Positions 6,823 to 13,734 of a stretch of DNA of 13,734 nucleotides are shown here, one piece after another (positions within the stretch are counted from its first letter, which is position 1; each line of letters starts with the position of its first letter). The stretch covers positions 1-13,734 of the forward strand of contig CBDEVQ010000122.1 in NCBI GenBank assembly GCA_965243605.1. The letters run 5' to 3'. The translations under genes and the position numbers were made by a program. The stretch is from JBMYYR01 sp965243605. Lineage in GTDB: Bacteria > Bacteroidota > Bacteroidia > Flavobacteriales > CAJXXR01. The notes beneath the pieces were generated by a model. The model saw only the letters and a program-made list of their open reading frames with translations, had not been told where the DNA came from and made no database searches.

Positions 6823-7194
6823 ATGAATAAAAAAGACTTATTGATCTATAGAATAATTACAGGATTATTCACAGCACTTGTCCTTTTAGGAGCAAGTCAA
6901 TATTTTTTCATGTATGAGATGGCTGCTGAAATGTTTACAGCACTAGGATTTCCTCCCTACCTTATATATCTTATGGGAATTGCTAAAGTTCTAGGGATAG
7001 TTGCCATATGGTTTAATATTTCTAAAACCCTAAAAGAATGGGCTTATGCTGGATTCGTGTTTAATTTCCTGCTAGCTATTTCTGCACATATTAATGCTAA
7101 TGATGGAGAATATATTGGAGCTGTTATGGCACTCGTATTAGCGCTTGCGTCTTATTTCTACAGTAAGAAATTAACAGCACAAAGTACTTCATAA
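6823..7194 (+). CDS. DoxX-like family integral membrane protein
   Basis: The 123-aa protein has four predicted membrane helices (about 7-27, 44-64, 70-90, 97-115). It also has the pattern of DoxX-like small proteins: a conserved first helix, LGASQYFF, LGFPPYLIYLMGIAKVLG and a late ISAHINANDG segment. Relatives often sit beside MarR regulators and oxidoreductases, and some have been linked to quinone or thiol redox stress, but the molecular role is generally unknown. It begins 6 bp after the nitroreductase stop and should share its transcript. Confidence 0.85.
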   Translation: MNKKDLLIYRIITGLFTALVLLGASQYFFMYEMAAEMFTALGFPPYLIYLMGIAKVLGIVAIWFNISKTLKEWAYAGFVFNFLLAISAHINANDGEYIGAVMALVLALASYFYSKKLTAQSTS

Positions 7195-7219
7195 TGTACT
7201 TGATAATTACTTCTAACTT

Positions 7220-7255
7220 AAAAAAGCGATATAGTAAATACCATATCGCTTTTTT
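7220..7255. terminator. Bidirectional terminator between convergent genes
   Basis: A perfect 13-bp stem pairs 7220-7232 (AAAAAAGCGATAT) with 7243-7255 (ATATCGCTTTTTT), with a 10-nt loop. It lies between the plus-strand DoxX gene and the minus-strand DUF1330 gene, with A- and T-runs suited to both directions. Confidence 0.85.
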
Positions 7256-7278
7256 AATGTTTAAAGATTTTCTAATAT

Positions 7279-7593
7279 TTAAAACCCCTTTTCAAATATT
7301 GTAGAATCACTTTCACTTATTAGTTTTCTAATTTTCTTTAAAGGTTGGTATTCTGGGTCATTATAAAATCCTTCCGCATCTGCTTTAGATGGAAACTCTA
7401 AAATAACCAATCTACCTTCAGGTAAAGTCCCTTCTATTGTTGGTGGATTATCGGCAACGGCAAAAGTTACACCACCATACTTTTTAACAATAATAACGGC
7501 CTTTTCTAAGTATAAACTTTGGAAATTAACAAAATCTTCAACACGTACAAAGGCTAACATATAAGCAGGCATTTTTTTCTCTAACGTTTTCAT
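7279..7593 (-). CDS. DUF1330 domain protein
   Basis: The 104-aa protein matches the DUF1330 family, small dimeric alpha/beta-barrel-like proteins of unknown function. Typical features are the start MPAYMLAFVRV, GGVTFAVADNPPTIEG, EGRLVILEFPSKADAEGFYNDPEYQPL and a closing hydrophobic/charged helix. Many relatives begin directly at MPAY, so translation from M8 (7572) is as likely as from 7593. No membrane segment is seen. It appears to be a single-gene unit with its own promoter box upstream and a shared terminator downstream. Confidence 0.85.
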   Translation of the reverse strand: MKTLEKKMPAYMLAFVRVEDFVNFQSLYLEKAVIIVKKYGGVTFAVADNPPTIEGTLPEGRLVILEFPSKADAEGFYNDPEYQPLKKIRKLISESDSTIFEKGF

Positions 7594-7622
7594 ATCGTTT
7601 TATTTAATGAATAATTCAATAA

Positions 7623-7630
7623 CAAAATTA
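7623..7630 (-). promoter_or_regulatory. Promoter -7 box for the DUF1330 gene
   Basis: Read on the minus strand this is TAATTTTG, an exact match to TAnnTTTG, 29 bp before the ATG at 7593. No clear TTG -33 box was found, so it rests on the -7 box alone. Confidence 0.4.
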
Positions 7631-7700
7631 GAGTATGCCACATGGCTGTGCATTAATATATATTAAGAGTTTATTTTACCTCCTAAATAAAATAATCGAG

Positions 7701-8303
7701 TTAAACCCTTAATTTAGGAAGCACCAAAAAATCGCTTAATTTAACTTCTAAATTCCAAAATTCAAAATCATTAACATCAAAGCAATGTTCTCCACGTTCA
7801 CTAATCACCTTAAAATTTTCCCCTTCGGATTCTACAGACAATATTTCACCAAATTCATGATGGGAAATGGAATCTATAGTACATGAAGCTCTAAGATTTG
7901 TTGAATGATTATATTCACCCCACGAAAAACACAATTTATCAGATTTATTAAAAAAGAAAACATTAGACGCTCCTTTCTTAAGCGATTGTTTGCCTTTATA
8001 GATCTCTGGTCTCCAATAAGATTTACATCGTATTTTTAATAAATGGTAATCCTTAAATACATACTTCTTTTCTTTACTGTATCCTGGTCTCCAACCATTC
8101 TCAGAAGCTAGGATTATAATTTGACTGATTATTGAAGGTGAAATCGTCTTTATCTCATCAATACACACCACACCTTTTATCTGATAATCAGAATTCTCTC
8201 CATCCTCTATTAAATATACACCATCATTATTTGGTAATACTTTCCAAAAATAAACGATATCATTCACAACAATTTTTCTACGACCTTTCATTGTCATTGC
8301 CAT
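7701..8303 (-). CDS. Hypothetical protein, 200 aa
   Basis: I do not recognise this protein. It has no signal peptide or membrane segment and is probably cytoplasmic. It is rich in aromatic and charged residues, with WRPGYSKEKKYVF and YWRPEIYKGKQ in the middle and a C-terminal stretch FWNLEVKLSDFLVLPKLRV. Methionines at residues 1, 3 and 5 make the start uncertain by a few codons. The open frame is long and shows no break, so it is likely a real gene. It is the last of three same-strand unknown genes, 59 bp after its neighbour, and may share their transcript. Confidence 0.65.
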   Translation of the reverse strand: MAMTMKGRRKIVVNDIVYFWKVLPNNDGVYLIEDGENSDYQIKGVVCIDEIKTISPSIISQIIILASENGWRPGYSKEKKYVFKDYHLLKIRCKSYWRPEIYKGKQSLKKGASNVFFFNKSDKLCFSWGEYNHSTNLRASCTIDSISHHEFGEILSVESEGENFKVISERGEHCFDVNDFEFWNLEVKLSDFLVLPKLRV

Positions 8304-8362
8304 ATCTTACTCTCTTAAATTATGTATCGTAATTACATGTATAATATACTAATTTCCTTGTT

Positions 8363-8746
8363 TTATAGGATTGTCTCATCTTTATTTTCAGACGTTATTA
8401 TCTTTAAATCTCTCCATTCTATGATATAAGGTCTAAAGTTAACAGTTTCTACCCTCACCCAGTATCTAAACAGTATGCCTTCTTTTTCAACATCAATCAC
8501 TCTCGTGAATAATTGCTCTCCATGCATCCCAAAAAATTCAGTTTGTAATTCCCCGTATCTAATATTCTTTTCATAAAATGGAGATGCACCATCAAACCTT
8601 GTAGGTGCTCTTAATTTTTTAAATATCCAACCTTTACGCTTTACTTCTTCTTTTATATATCTATCTACACGTTCTTCTAATGTTAAGAATTTTTGTGCTC
8701 CATAGTATATTAGAATCACAATCAAAAATGCTCCAATAAAAATCAT
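8363..8746 (-). CDS. Hypothetical protein with N-terminal membrane anchor, 127 aa
   Basis: Not recognised. Residues 1-15 (MIFIGAFLIVILIYY) form a strong membrane segment with no cleavage site, leaving a basic soluble domain (EERVDRYIKEEVKRKGW) and a beta-rich C-terminal half ending in IIEWRDLKII. Its ATG lies one base after the stop of the upstream lipoprotein gene, so the two are very likely cotranscribed and translationally coupled. Both products being envelope-linked suggests a shared job (inference only). Confidence 0.7.
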   Translation of the reverse strand: MIFIGAFLIVILIYYGAQKFLTLEERVDRYIKEEVKRKGWIFKKLRAPTRFDGASPFYEKNIRYGELQTEFFGMHGEQLFTRVIDVEKEGILFRYWVRVETVNFRPYIIEWRDLKIITSENKDETIL

Positions 8747-8747
8747 A

Positions 8748-9161
8748 TTAATCTAATAATTCATTTGTAATATCTAAGGTATAATACCCTACAGACTTAT
8801 CGGCTTTAAACTTCCAATATTCATATTTTTTAAATTTATAATAATCAACTGTATCGTCTATCGTAATTAGCAAACTATCAATATTCCATTCTTCTTCTTT
8901 ATGTTTTTCTATTGTACAGGTTGTACAAACTATACCGCCTTCTTGTGAATACAGTTCAACAATACTTAATGGAGGAATTATTGTATCTATACTACTAATA
9001 GTATCTCCATAAGGTGGTTGATTTTCAGGAAGAACTGTAAACTCTATATATATGGGTTTATCTGAAGTGTTTTTCACTTTATAAATATTGACTTCTAAGT
9101 ATTCACAAGAAACACACATGAAACAAAAAAGTAGTATTGGTATAAGTTTTATTATCTTCAT
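8748..9161 (-). CDS. Small putative lipoprotein, 137 aa
   Basis: Not assigned to a family. A basic N-terminus and hydrophobic core (IIKLIPILLFCFM) lead to a lipobox CVSC with C19 as the likely lipidated residue. The mature part looks beta-rich (VKNTSDKPIYIEFTVLPEN) and holds a CTTC pair that could bind metal or form a disulfide. It is the first gene of the three-gene minus-strand cluster. The AT-rich 247 bp upstream holds no clear TAnnTTTG box on this strand. Confidence 0.7.
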   Translation of the reverse strand: MKIIKLIPILLFCFMCVSCEYLEVNIYKVKNTSDKPIYIEFTVLPENQPPYGDTISSIDTIIPPLSIVELYSQEGGIVCTTCTIEKHKEEEWNIDSLLITIDDTVDYYKFKKYEYWKFKADKSVGYYTLDITNELLD

Positions 9162-9344
9162 TATTATGTATTTGATAATATATTATTCTATTTGATCGCT
9201 TTCTCTATTCTTTATAATTTTAGTAAATATAAATAAATGTATTCTACATCAAAATGGTATTATGGTAAACATTATAATTATACATTAACCATTCTTAATG
9301 TAGTTTATATCTCCAAAAATTTAATATTATCAGTTAGGAATAAG

Positions 9345-9352
9345 TATATTTG
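9345..9352 (+). promoter_or_regulatory. Promoter -7 box for the OmpA-family gene
   Basis: TATATTTG matches the Bacteroidota -7 box TAnnTTTG exactly and lies 57 bp before the ATG at 9409. No good TTG -33 box lies at the expected distance. The rest of the 9162-9408 gap is AT-rich and shows no gene. Confidence 0.45.
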
Positions 9353-9408
9353 AAATAACAAGACGTATAATCGCGTTATTGTCTTTATGATATTAGAACA
9401 TAAAATCT

Positions 9409-10299
9409 ATGAAACGATTTATTTTACCAGCTATACTTGTAGCCTCTATGGCCTCATGTATATCTCCTAAAAAATATGAAGCTTTAGAGCAAACTACACA
9501 AAACTTAGAGAGCCAATTGGCTCAAAAAGAAAGTACAATTGCTCAACTTAAAGGAAGTCAAGAGAAGTTAAATGACGAAATGGTTGTTACAAAATCTGAA
9601 AACTCTGGACTGCATAACAAGGTGGCCGTTTTAGATAAAGAAAAGGACTACTTTAAAAAATTATATGAAGATTTAAATGTCGATTATTCTAACAATGTTG
9701 AAAAGAATAATGCCGATTTACAAAAGATTATTGGTGAAAACGCTAAATTAATTGCAGAGCTACAAGTTCAAAATTCTAAAATGAATGAACTAGAAGCCTC
9801 AATTGAAGCCACTAAAAACCAACTGAGTGGATTAAAGAACAAAATTTCTGCTGCCTTAAAACAATTTGAAGGTAAGGGAATGAATGTCTCTCAAAAAGAT
9901 GGTAAAATTTATGTTTCGGTGGAAAACTCTTTACTATTTCCTTCAGGAAGTTGGAAAGTACAAAGTAAGGCTATTCCATCTATTCAGAATTTAACAAAGG
10001 TCTTGGTTCAAGATAAAGACCTAGAGTTTTTAATTGAAGGACATACCGACAATATCCCTTATGGTGGTAGTGGTGCCTTAAAAGACAATTGGGACTTAAG
10101 TGTAAAGCGTGCAACAAGTATTGTTAAGGAAATGCTTAAGAACAAAGAATTAGATCCATCGCAAATTACTGCGGCGGGACGTGGAGAATTTAATCCAATT
10201 AGTAGTAATACAAGTAAAACTGGGCGTGCGCAAAACAGACGAATAGAAATTATTATTCAACCTGATTTATCAGCCTTCGAAAAGCTTATTGCTGAATAA
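9409..10299 (+). CDS. OmpA-family peptidoglycan-binding lipoprotein
   Basis: The 296-aa protein probably links the outer membrane to peptidoglycan. A signal peptide ends at a lipobox ASC with C17. Residues about 25-150 are a long coiled coil full of Q, E, K and L heptads. The OmpA C-terminal domain spans about 170-285: LLFPSGSW, then IEGHTDN with D214, then NWDLSVKRA with R234 (the Asp/Arg pair that grips the meso-DAP carboxylate in this family), then GRGEFNPI and AQNRRIEIII. There is no beta-barrel, so this is the lipoprotein-plus-coiled-coil type rather than a classical OmpA porin. It stands alone between its own promoter and terminator. Confidence 0.92.
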   Translation: MKRFILPAILVASMASCISPKKYEALEQTTQNLESQLAQKESTIAQLKGSQEKLNDEMVVTKSENSGLHNKVAVLDKEKDYFKKLYEDLNVDYSNNVEKNNADLQKIIGENAKLIAELQVQNSKMNELEASIEATKNQLSGLKNKISAALKQFEGKGMNVSQKDGKIYVSVENSLLFPSGSWKVQSKAIPSIQNLTKVLVQDKDLEFLIEGHTDNIPYGGSGALKDNWDLSVKRATSIVKEMLKNKELDPSQITAAGRGEFNPISSNTSKTGRAQNRRIEIIIQPDLSAFEKLIAE

Positions 10300-10308
10300 A
10301 GAATCTTT

Positions 10309-10332
10309 AAAAAACCATCTGTAGATGGTTTT
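10309..10332 (+). terminator. Intrinsic terminator after the OmpA-family gene
   Basis: AAAACCATCT (10311-10320) pairs with AGATGGTTTT (10323-10332), with an effective TGTA loop and an unbroken T-run. It begins 10-12 bp after the stop codon. Confidence 0.85.
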
Positions 10333-10418
10333 TTTTTGAGCCTTGTTCTTAAGATCTAAACCCAAGAAGTTTAAGATTTTTTAAAATTGTATTTTAAACA
10401 AGGCATTTTAATATTAAA

Positions 10419-10451
10419 TTGGCATTTATCCTTTATATTTCTCTAAATTTG
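10419..10451 (+). promoter_or_regulatory. Promoter of the BatA-pseudo-dihydroorotase operon
   Basis: TTGG at 10419-10422 and TAAATTTG at 10444-10451 fit the Bacteroidota -33/-7 pattern, with 22 bp between TTG and the TA of the -7 box. The ATG at 10459 is only 7 bp past the -7 box, so the transcript would have almost no leader. Confidence 0.55.
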
Positions 10452-10458
10452 CGTTTTG

Positions 10459-12495
10459 ATGATCGTAAGTAATCCAAACATATTATATTTTCTATTCGCC
10501 ATAATATTGGTGATACTTATTCATTTATTAAATCTTCAAAAATTTAAGAAAGTTTATTTCTCTAATACGCGTTTACTAAATGAAGTGGTTAACGAGAAAC
10601 GTAAACGTTCTAAGCTTGAAAATTTTATTCTTATTGCTTTACGTTCACTTATTGTAGGGTGTTTAGTTTTAGCATTTAGCCAATTTTTCTTTTCCGAAAA
10701 TAGTAAAATAGAAGACAATAAAAGTGTTTCTATCTACCTTGACAATTCGTTAAGTAATAGTCGTAAAATTGGAGAACCTACCTTATTAAGCTTACAAAAA
10801 AAATACGCTTCAGATCTTATTGTTGCCCTTGGAGATCAATATGAATACCATATTATTTCTAATGATTTTTACTCGGGTAAACATGCACGATTCTTAGATA
10901 AATCTACAGCATTAGAGAAAATTCAGGCCATAAGACTGAGTAATTACACTAAATCATCTGATTTTATTAGCAATAAAATTAAGCAAACTCAAAGCCTTAA
11001 AAGTACGAAAGGTTCTCACTTGCAATTTATCATGTCAGATTTCCAAAAGAATCAACATGAGGTTTCTGATTTTGCTAAAGATTCTACAGAAACGTATTTA
11101 ATGCCTTTTCAATCGGTACAAAACCAAAACATAAGTATTGGGTCGGTTAAAAGCACATCGCCTTTTTACATTAAAGGACAACCTATAAGCTTAGACGTTA
11201 CACTTAAGAATCATAATTCAGAGCATTTTAAATCGTTACCCGTAAAAGTATTTACAGGAGAAAAGCAGAAAACTATACAGAGTGTAGATTTAGAGCCTTT
11301 AGAAGAAAAGACAATCACTCTAAACTTTATTTTAAAGCCAGAAGAGCAGAAAAACATCACGATTAAAATTGAAGACAATAGCTTTGAATACGACAATATA
11401 TTCTATACGTCTATTAATACCAAAAATGTTTTAAAAATAGCTCATATATATGGGCAGACGCCAAACCAAGCCTTTAAAAAGCTTTACAATTCTGAGGCGT
11501 TTTCGCTTGAACAAATTCAAGAAAACAATATTAATTACCAAGCCTTATCCAACTATCAGTTTATTATTCTTGATCAATTAACGCATTGGAATACTGGACT
11601 GGCCCAATACGTGTCTGAAGCCACTAAGAACGGAGCTAATGTCTTTATTATTCCGAACTCATCTGTAGCGCCATTAAATACGTTTTTAACTAATACTGGG
11701 CTAAATCAGATTGCCTTAGAGCCGAGTGCTTATACCATGGACCCTAGGTTTAATGCCAACTTAAAACATCCTATTTTTAAACGCATGTTTAAAAAAGGAA
11801 TAGAAGACATTAGTCAGCTGTCCCAAACTATTGCGTATAAAGCTAAATTTCAAAACTCGAACGAAAAGCATATTATTTCGTCTAACAACCAACCTTTTTT
11901 AAGTTCTGTAGAGCTTAATGACGGACTGGTATACTTATTATATTCCAATTTAAATACGGGGTCTAACTTAACCAATCATCAGCTTTTTGCTCCGCTTGGT
12001 ATTAATATGGCGTATTTAAATAAAAACCAACGCAATAAAGATGTGACCATAGGAGAATTCCAACGGTTATACCTACCTAATAACATACAAGATAAAGATG
12101 TTAATATTCTTTATGAAGGTAAAGAATTACAAGCCAATATTACACATTTTAAACAGTCTAAATTTATATCTATAGACGATCAGTTTAATCGTGTTGGATT
12201 TATTAATATCTTTAACAAAGAAAATTTACTTACTACGTATGGTTTAAACCAAAACCGCAACGAAAGTGAGATGATATTTTCTGGAAAAGAAGACATTAAA
12301 ACAATTACTGAACAAGTGGAGCACCTCCACTTTCTGGATACTAAAAAAAGTAAATGGGACACCTTTATTCAAAATCAAACTCAAGAACGTTACGATTGGA
12401 TGTATTTTTTAATTGGCGCGCTTGTGTTTTATATTTTAGAAATGGTGTTTGTTTTATTTATCAATAAGAATACAACTCATGAAACTGCTCATTAA
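10459..12495 (+). CDS. BatA-domain membrane protein with vWA-like region
   Basis: The 678-aa protein has an N-terminal BatA domain with two membrane helices (about 5-24 and 55-78), the motif FKKVYFSNTRLL between them, and a C-terminal helix at about 648-668. A long periplasmic part begins with a vWA-like segment carrying DNSLS (D95-x-S-x-S), which matches the first MIDAS metal-binding motif; later parts look like the GATase1-like and beta domains of large BatA proteins. A TTG 3 bp upstream gives the longest frame, but ATG 10459 gives MIVSNPNILYFLF, the normal start of this family. The next gene starts inside its last codons (17-bp overlap). Family function is unresolved; BatA-like proteins are linked to envelope stress and complex assembly. 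Confidence 0.85.
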   Translation: MIVSNPNILYFLFAIILVILIHLLNLQKFKKVYFSNTRLLNEVVNEKRKRSKLENFILIALRSLIVGCLVLAFSQFFFSENSKIEDNKSVSIYLDNSLSNSRKIGEPTLLSLQKKYASDLIVALGDQYEYHIISNDFYSGKHARFLDKSTALEKIQAIRLSNYTKSSDFISNKIKQTQSLKSTKGSHLQFIMSDFQKNQHEVSDFAKDSTETYLMPFQSVQNQNISIGSVKSTSPFYIKGQPISLDVTLKNHNSEHFKSLPVKVFTGEKQKTIQSVDLEPLEEKTITLNFILKPEEQKNITIKIEDNSFEYDNIFYTSINTKNVLKIAHIYGQTPNQAFKKLYNSEAFSLEQIQENNINYQALSNYQFIILDQLTHWNTGLAQYVSEATKNGANVFIIPNSSVAPLNTFLTNTGLNQIALEPSAYTMDPRFNANLKHPIFKRMFKKGIEDISQLSQTIAYKAKFQNSNEKHIISSNNQPFLSSVELNDGLVYLLYSNLNTGSNLTNHQLFAPLGINMAYLNKNQRNKDVTIGEFQRLYLPNNIQDKDVNILYEGKELQANITHFKQSKFISIDDQFNRVGFINIFNKENLLTTYGLNQNRNESEMIFSGKEDIKTITEQVEHLHFLDTKKSKWDTFIQNQTQERYDWMYFLIGALVFYILEMVFVLFINKNTTHETAH

Positions 12496-13734
12496 AAACG
12501 TTACTGTAAGTGATTTAGAATCTTCTCACAATGGTAAAACACTGGATATTTTACTTGAAAATGGTAAAATTATCGAAATGGGAATTGGTTTAACAACGGC
12601 TTCGGACGAGGTTATAGATGAAAAAGGACTCTATATTTCCCCTGGAGCATTTGATCTTATCGGATCTATTCCAGAACCTGGAGAAGAGTATAAAGAAAGC
12701 TTATCTAGTGGTATGCAGGCTGCCCAAAATGGAGGGTTTTCTGCCATCGGATTAATACCTCACCATTTGGCACCTTGCGATAGTTTAGAAAAGGTTCAAT
12801 ACCTTAAAAATTCAGCAAAATATTCTGGGGTAGACATTCACCCCATTGGAGCACTTACGAAGGGCTTAAAAGGTGAAAACATGTCCGAACTTTATGACAT
12901 GAAATCTAATGGTGCTATAGCATTTGCAGAAAATAGAACCTTCCTTACAAATACCGAAGTCATGAAAACGGCCGTAGAATATAGTCGAATATTTAACGGG
13001 ACAATATTTAGTTTTCCATACGATATGTCTATTTGTAAAGATGCCATGGTTAACGAAAGTAAAATATCCGTATTTATGGGTATGAAAGGGAATCCTTCTA
13101 TATCTGAAGCTATGGGTATAGACCGTGATATTTCGATTGCAAAATACACAGAAGGACGCATGCATTTTGCTTGTATTTCTACAAAAGAAAGTGTGGGGAA
13201 AATTCGTCAGGCAAAAGCTGAAGGTTTACAAATTACAGCGTCTGTACCAGTAAACAATTTATACTTTAACGACGAGCATTTATTAGGGTTCGATCAGAAT
13301 TTAAAAGTAGTCCCTCCTATTCGTTCTAACGAAGACAAAGAGGCTTTAATTGATGGTATAGTTGATGGTACAATAGATTGTATTGTGTCTAACCACCACC
13401 CACAAGATTTAGATGCTAAAAAGTGTGAATTTAGTGTGGCTAGAAATGGGGCAATAGCTTACCAAACAACTATTCCGGCAGCATATAAGATATTAAAAGA
13501 TAAAATGTCTTTAGACGAGTTTACAAGCATTTTCACCCATAGAGCAAAGTTTACAGTAAACATACCTGTAGATTCATTAGAGGTAGGAAACAACGCGAAT
13601 GTTACTCTATTTAAGATAGAGGATTCGTACCAGTTTACCGAAAAAACAATTTTATCTAAATCTGTAAACTCACCATATATAAACGATACGTTTACATGGA
13701 AAGCTTACGGAATTTATAACAAAAAACAATGGAC
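12479..13734 (+). CDS. Dihydroorotase-like protein lacking catalytic metal ligands (pseudo-dihydroorotase), 3' partial
   Basis: The frame runs from ATG 12479 through the window end (418 codons, no stop yet) and must be close to complete. It aligns by eye with class I dihydroorotases, cytoplasmic amidohydrolases of pyrimidine synthesis: GLYISPGAFDL, EPGEEYKESLSSGMQAAQNGGFSAI and ISTKESVGKIRQAKAEGL are recognisable. The key sites are changed. The D-x-H-x-H-x-R motif reads DLIGSIP (59-65); the usual His before IST is C232; V-x-PHH reads VPVNN (256-260); and catalytic D-H-A-P reads NHHP (305-308). It is probably inactive as a hydrolase, like the pseudo-dihydroorotases that act as structural partners of aspartate transcarbamoylase; that role is inferred. 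It overlaps the BatA-type gene by 17 bp, implying coupling. Confidence 0.85.
   Translation, partial: MKLLIKNVTVSDLESSHNGKTLDILLENGKIIEMGIGLTTASDEVIDEKGLYISPGAFDLIGSIPEPGEEYKESLSSGMQAAQNGGFSAIGLIPHHLAPCDSLEKVQYLKNSAKYSGVDIHPIGALTKGLKGENMSELYDMKSNGAIAFAENRTFLTNTEVMKTAVEYSRIFNGTIFSFPYDMSICKDAMVNESKISVFMGMKGNPSISEAMGIDRDISIAKYTEGRMHFACISTKESVGKIRQAKAEGLQITASVPVNNLYFNDEHLLGFDQNLKVVPPIRSNEDKEALIDGIVDGTIDCIVSNHHPQDLDAKKCEFSVARNGAIAYQTTIPAAYKILKDKMSLDEFTSIFTHRAKFTVNIPVDSLEVGNNANVTLFKIEDSYQFTEKTILSKSVNSPYINDTFTWKAYGIYNKKQW

Noticed and set aside
8132..8332. 66-aa plus-strand ORF
   Set aside because: Antisense to the 200-aa hypothetical gene, with low-complexity composition.
10456..10458. TTG start for the BatA-domain gene
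   Set aside because: The ATG three bases later gives the usual family N-terminus and sits better behind the promoter.
11211..12362. Two short minus-strand ORFs inside the BatA-type gene
   Set aside because: Antisense to a well-supported coding frame; no recognisable domains.
12866..13165. Two overlapping minus-strand ORFs (99 and 89 aa)
   Set aside because: Antisense to the dihydroorotase-like gene, whose plus frame is continuous and family-like.

Overview
The window is AT-rich DNA that reads as a chromosome segment of a Flavobacteriaceae (Bacteroidota) bacterium. The evidence is lineage-typical proteins (a DUF4837 lipoprotein, a BatA-domain membrane protein next to a dihydroorotase-like gene, a LysM transglycosylase), Bacteroidota promoter boxes of the form TAnnTTTG, and few Shine-Dalgarno sequences. 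No rRNA, tRNA, CRISPR array, transposase or integrase gene was seen.

Layout. (1) 2-3823: a 5'-partial gatA with an apparent one-base frameshift in an A-run, then a secreted LysM lytic transglycosylase overlapping a DUF4837 lipoprotein gene, closed by a long perfect hairpin terminator. (2) 3378-5274: an island made of a 390-bp direct repeat (the 3' third of the DUF4837 gene, 20 mismatches by my count) flanking about 1.1 kb. That 1.1 kb holds a two-gene cassette: a double-glycine-leader, bacteriocin-like peptide, and a CxxC...CxxC zinc-ribbon protein with two membrane segments that may be its immunity or accessory factor. (3) 5459-7255: a MarR-type regulator, a duplicated regulatory or leader region, a nitroreductase and a DoxX-like membrane protein, which together look like a redox or electrophile stress module. 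(4) 7279-9161, minus strand: a DUF1330 protein and three uncharacterised genes (cytosolic protein, N-terminally anchored protein, small lipoprotein). (5) 9345-13734: an OmpA-type peptidoglycan-binding lipoprotein, then a BatA-domain protein overlapping a dihydroorotase-like gene that runs off the window and has lost the catalytic metal ligands.

The best candidate for something undescribed is region 2. A small secreted-peptide cassette sits in the 3' end of a core lipoprotein gene, which remains full length, while an orphan second copy of that gene's 3' end lies on the far side. The differences between the two copies are almost all synonymous. This argues for import of a diverged homologous segment by recombination rather than a local duplication that then decayed. 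No dedicated exporter lies in the window.
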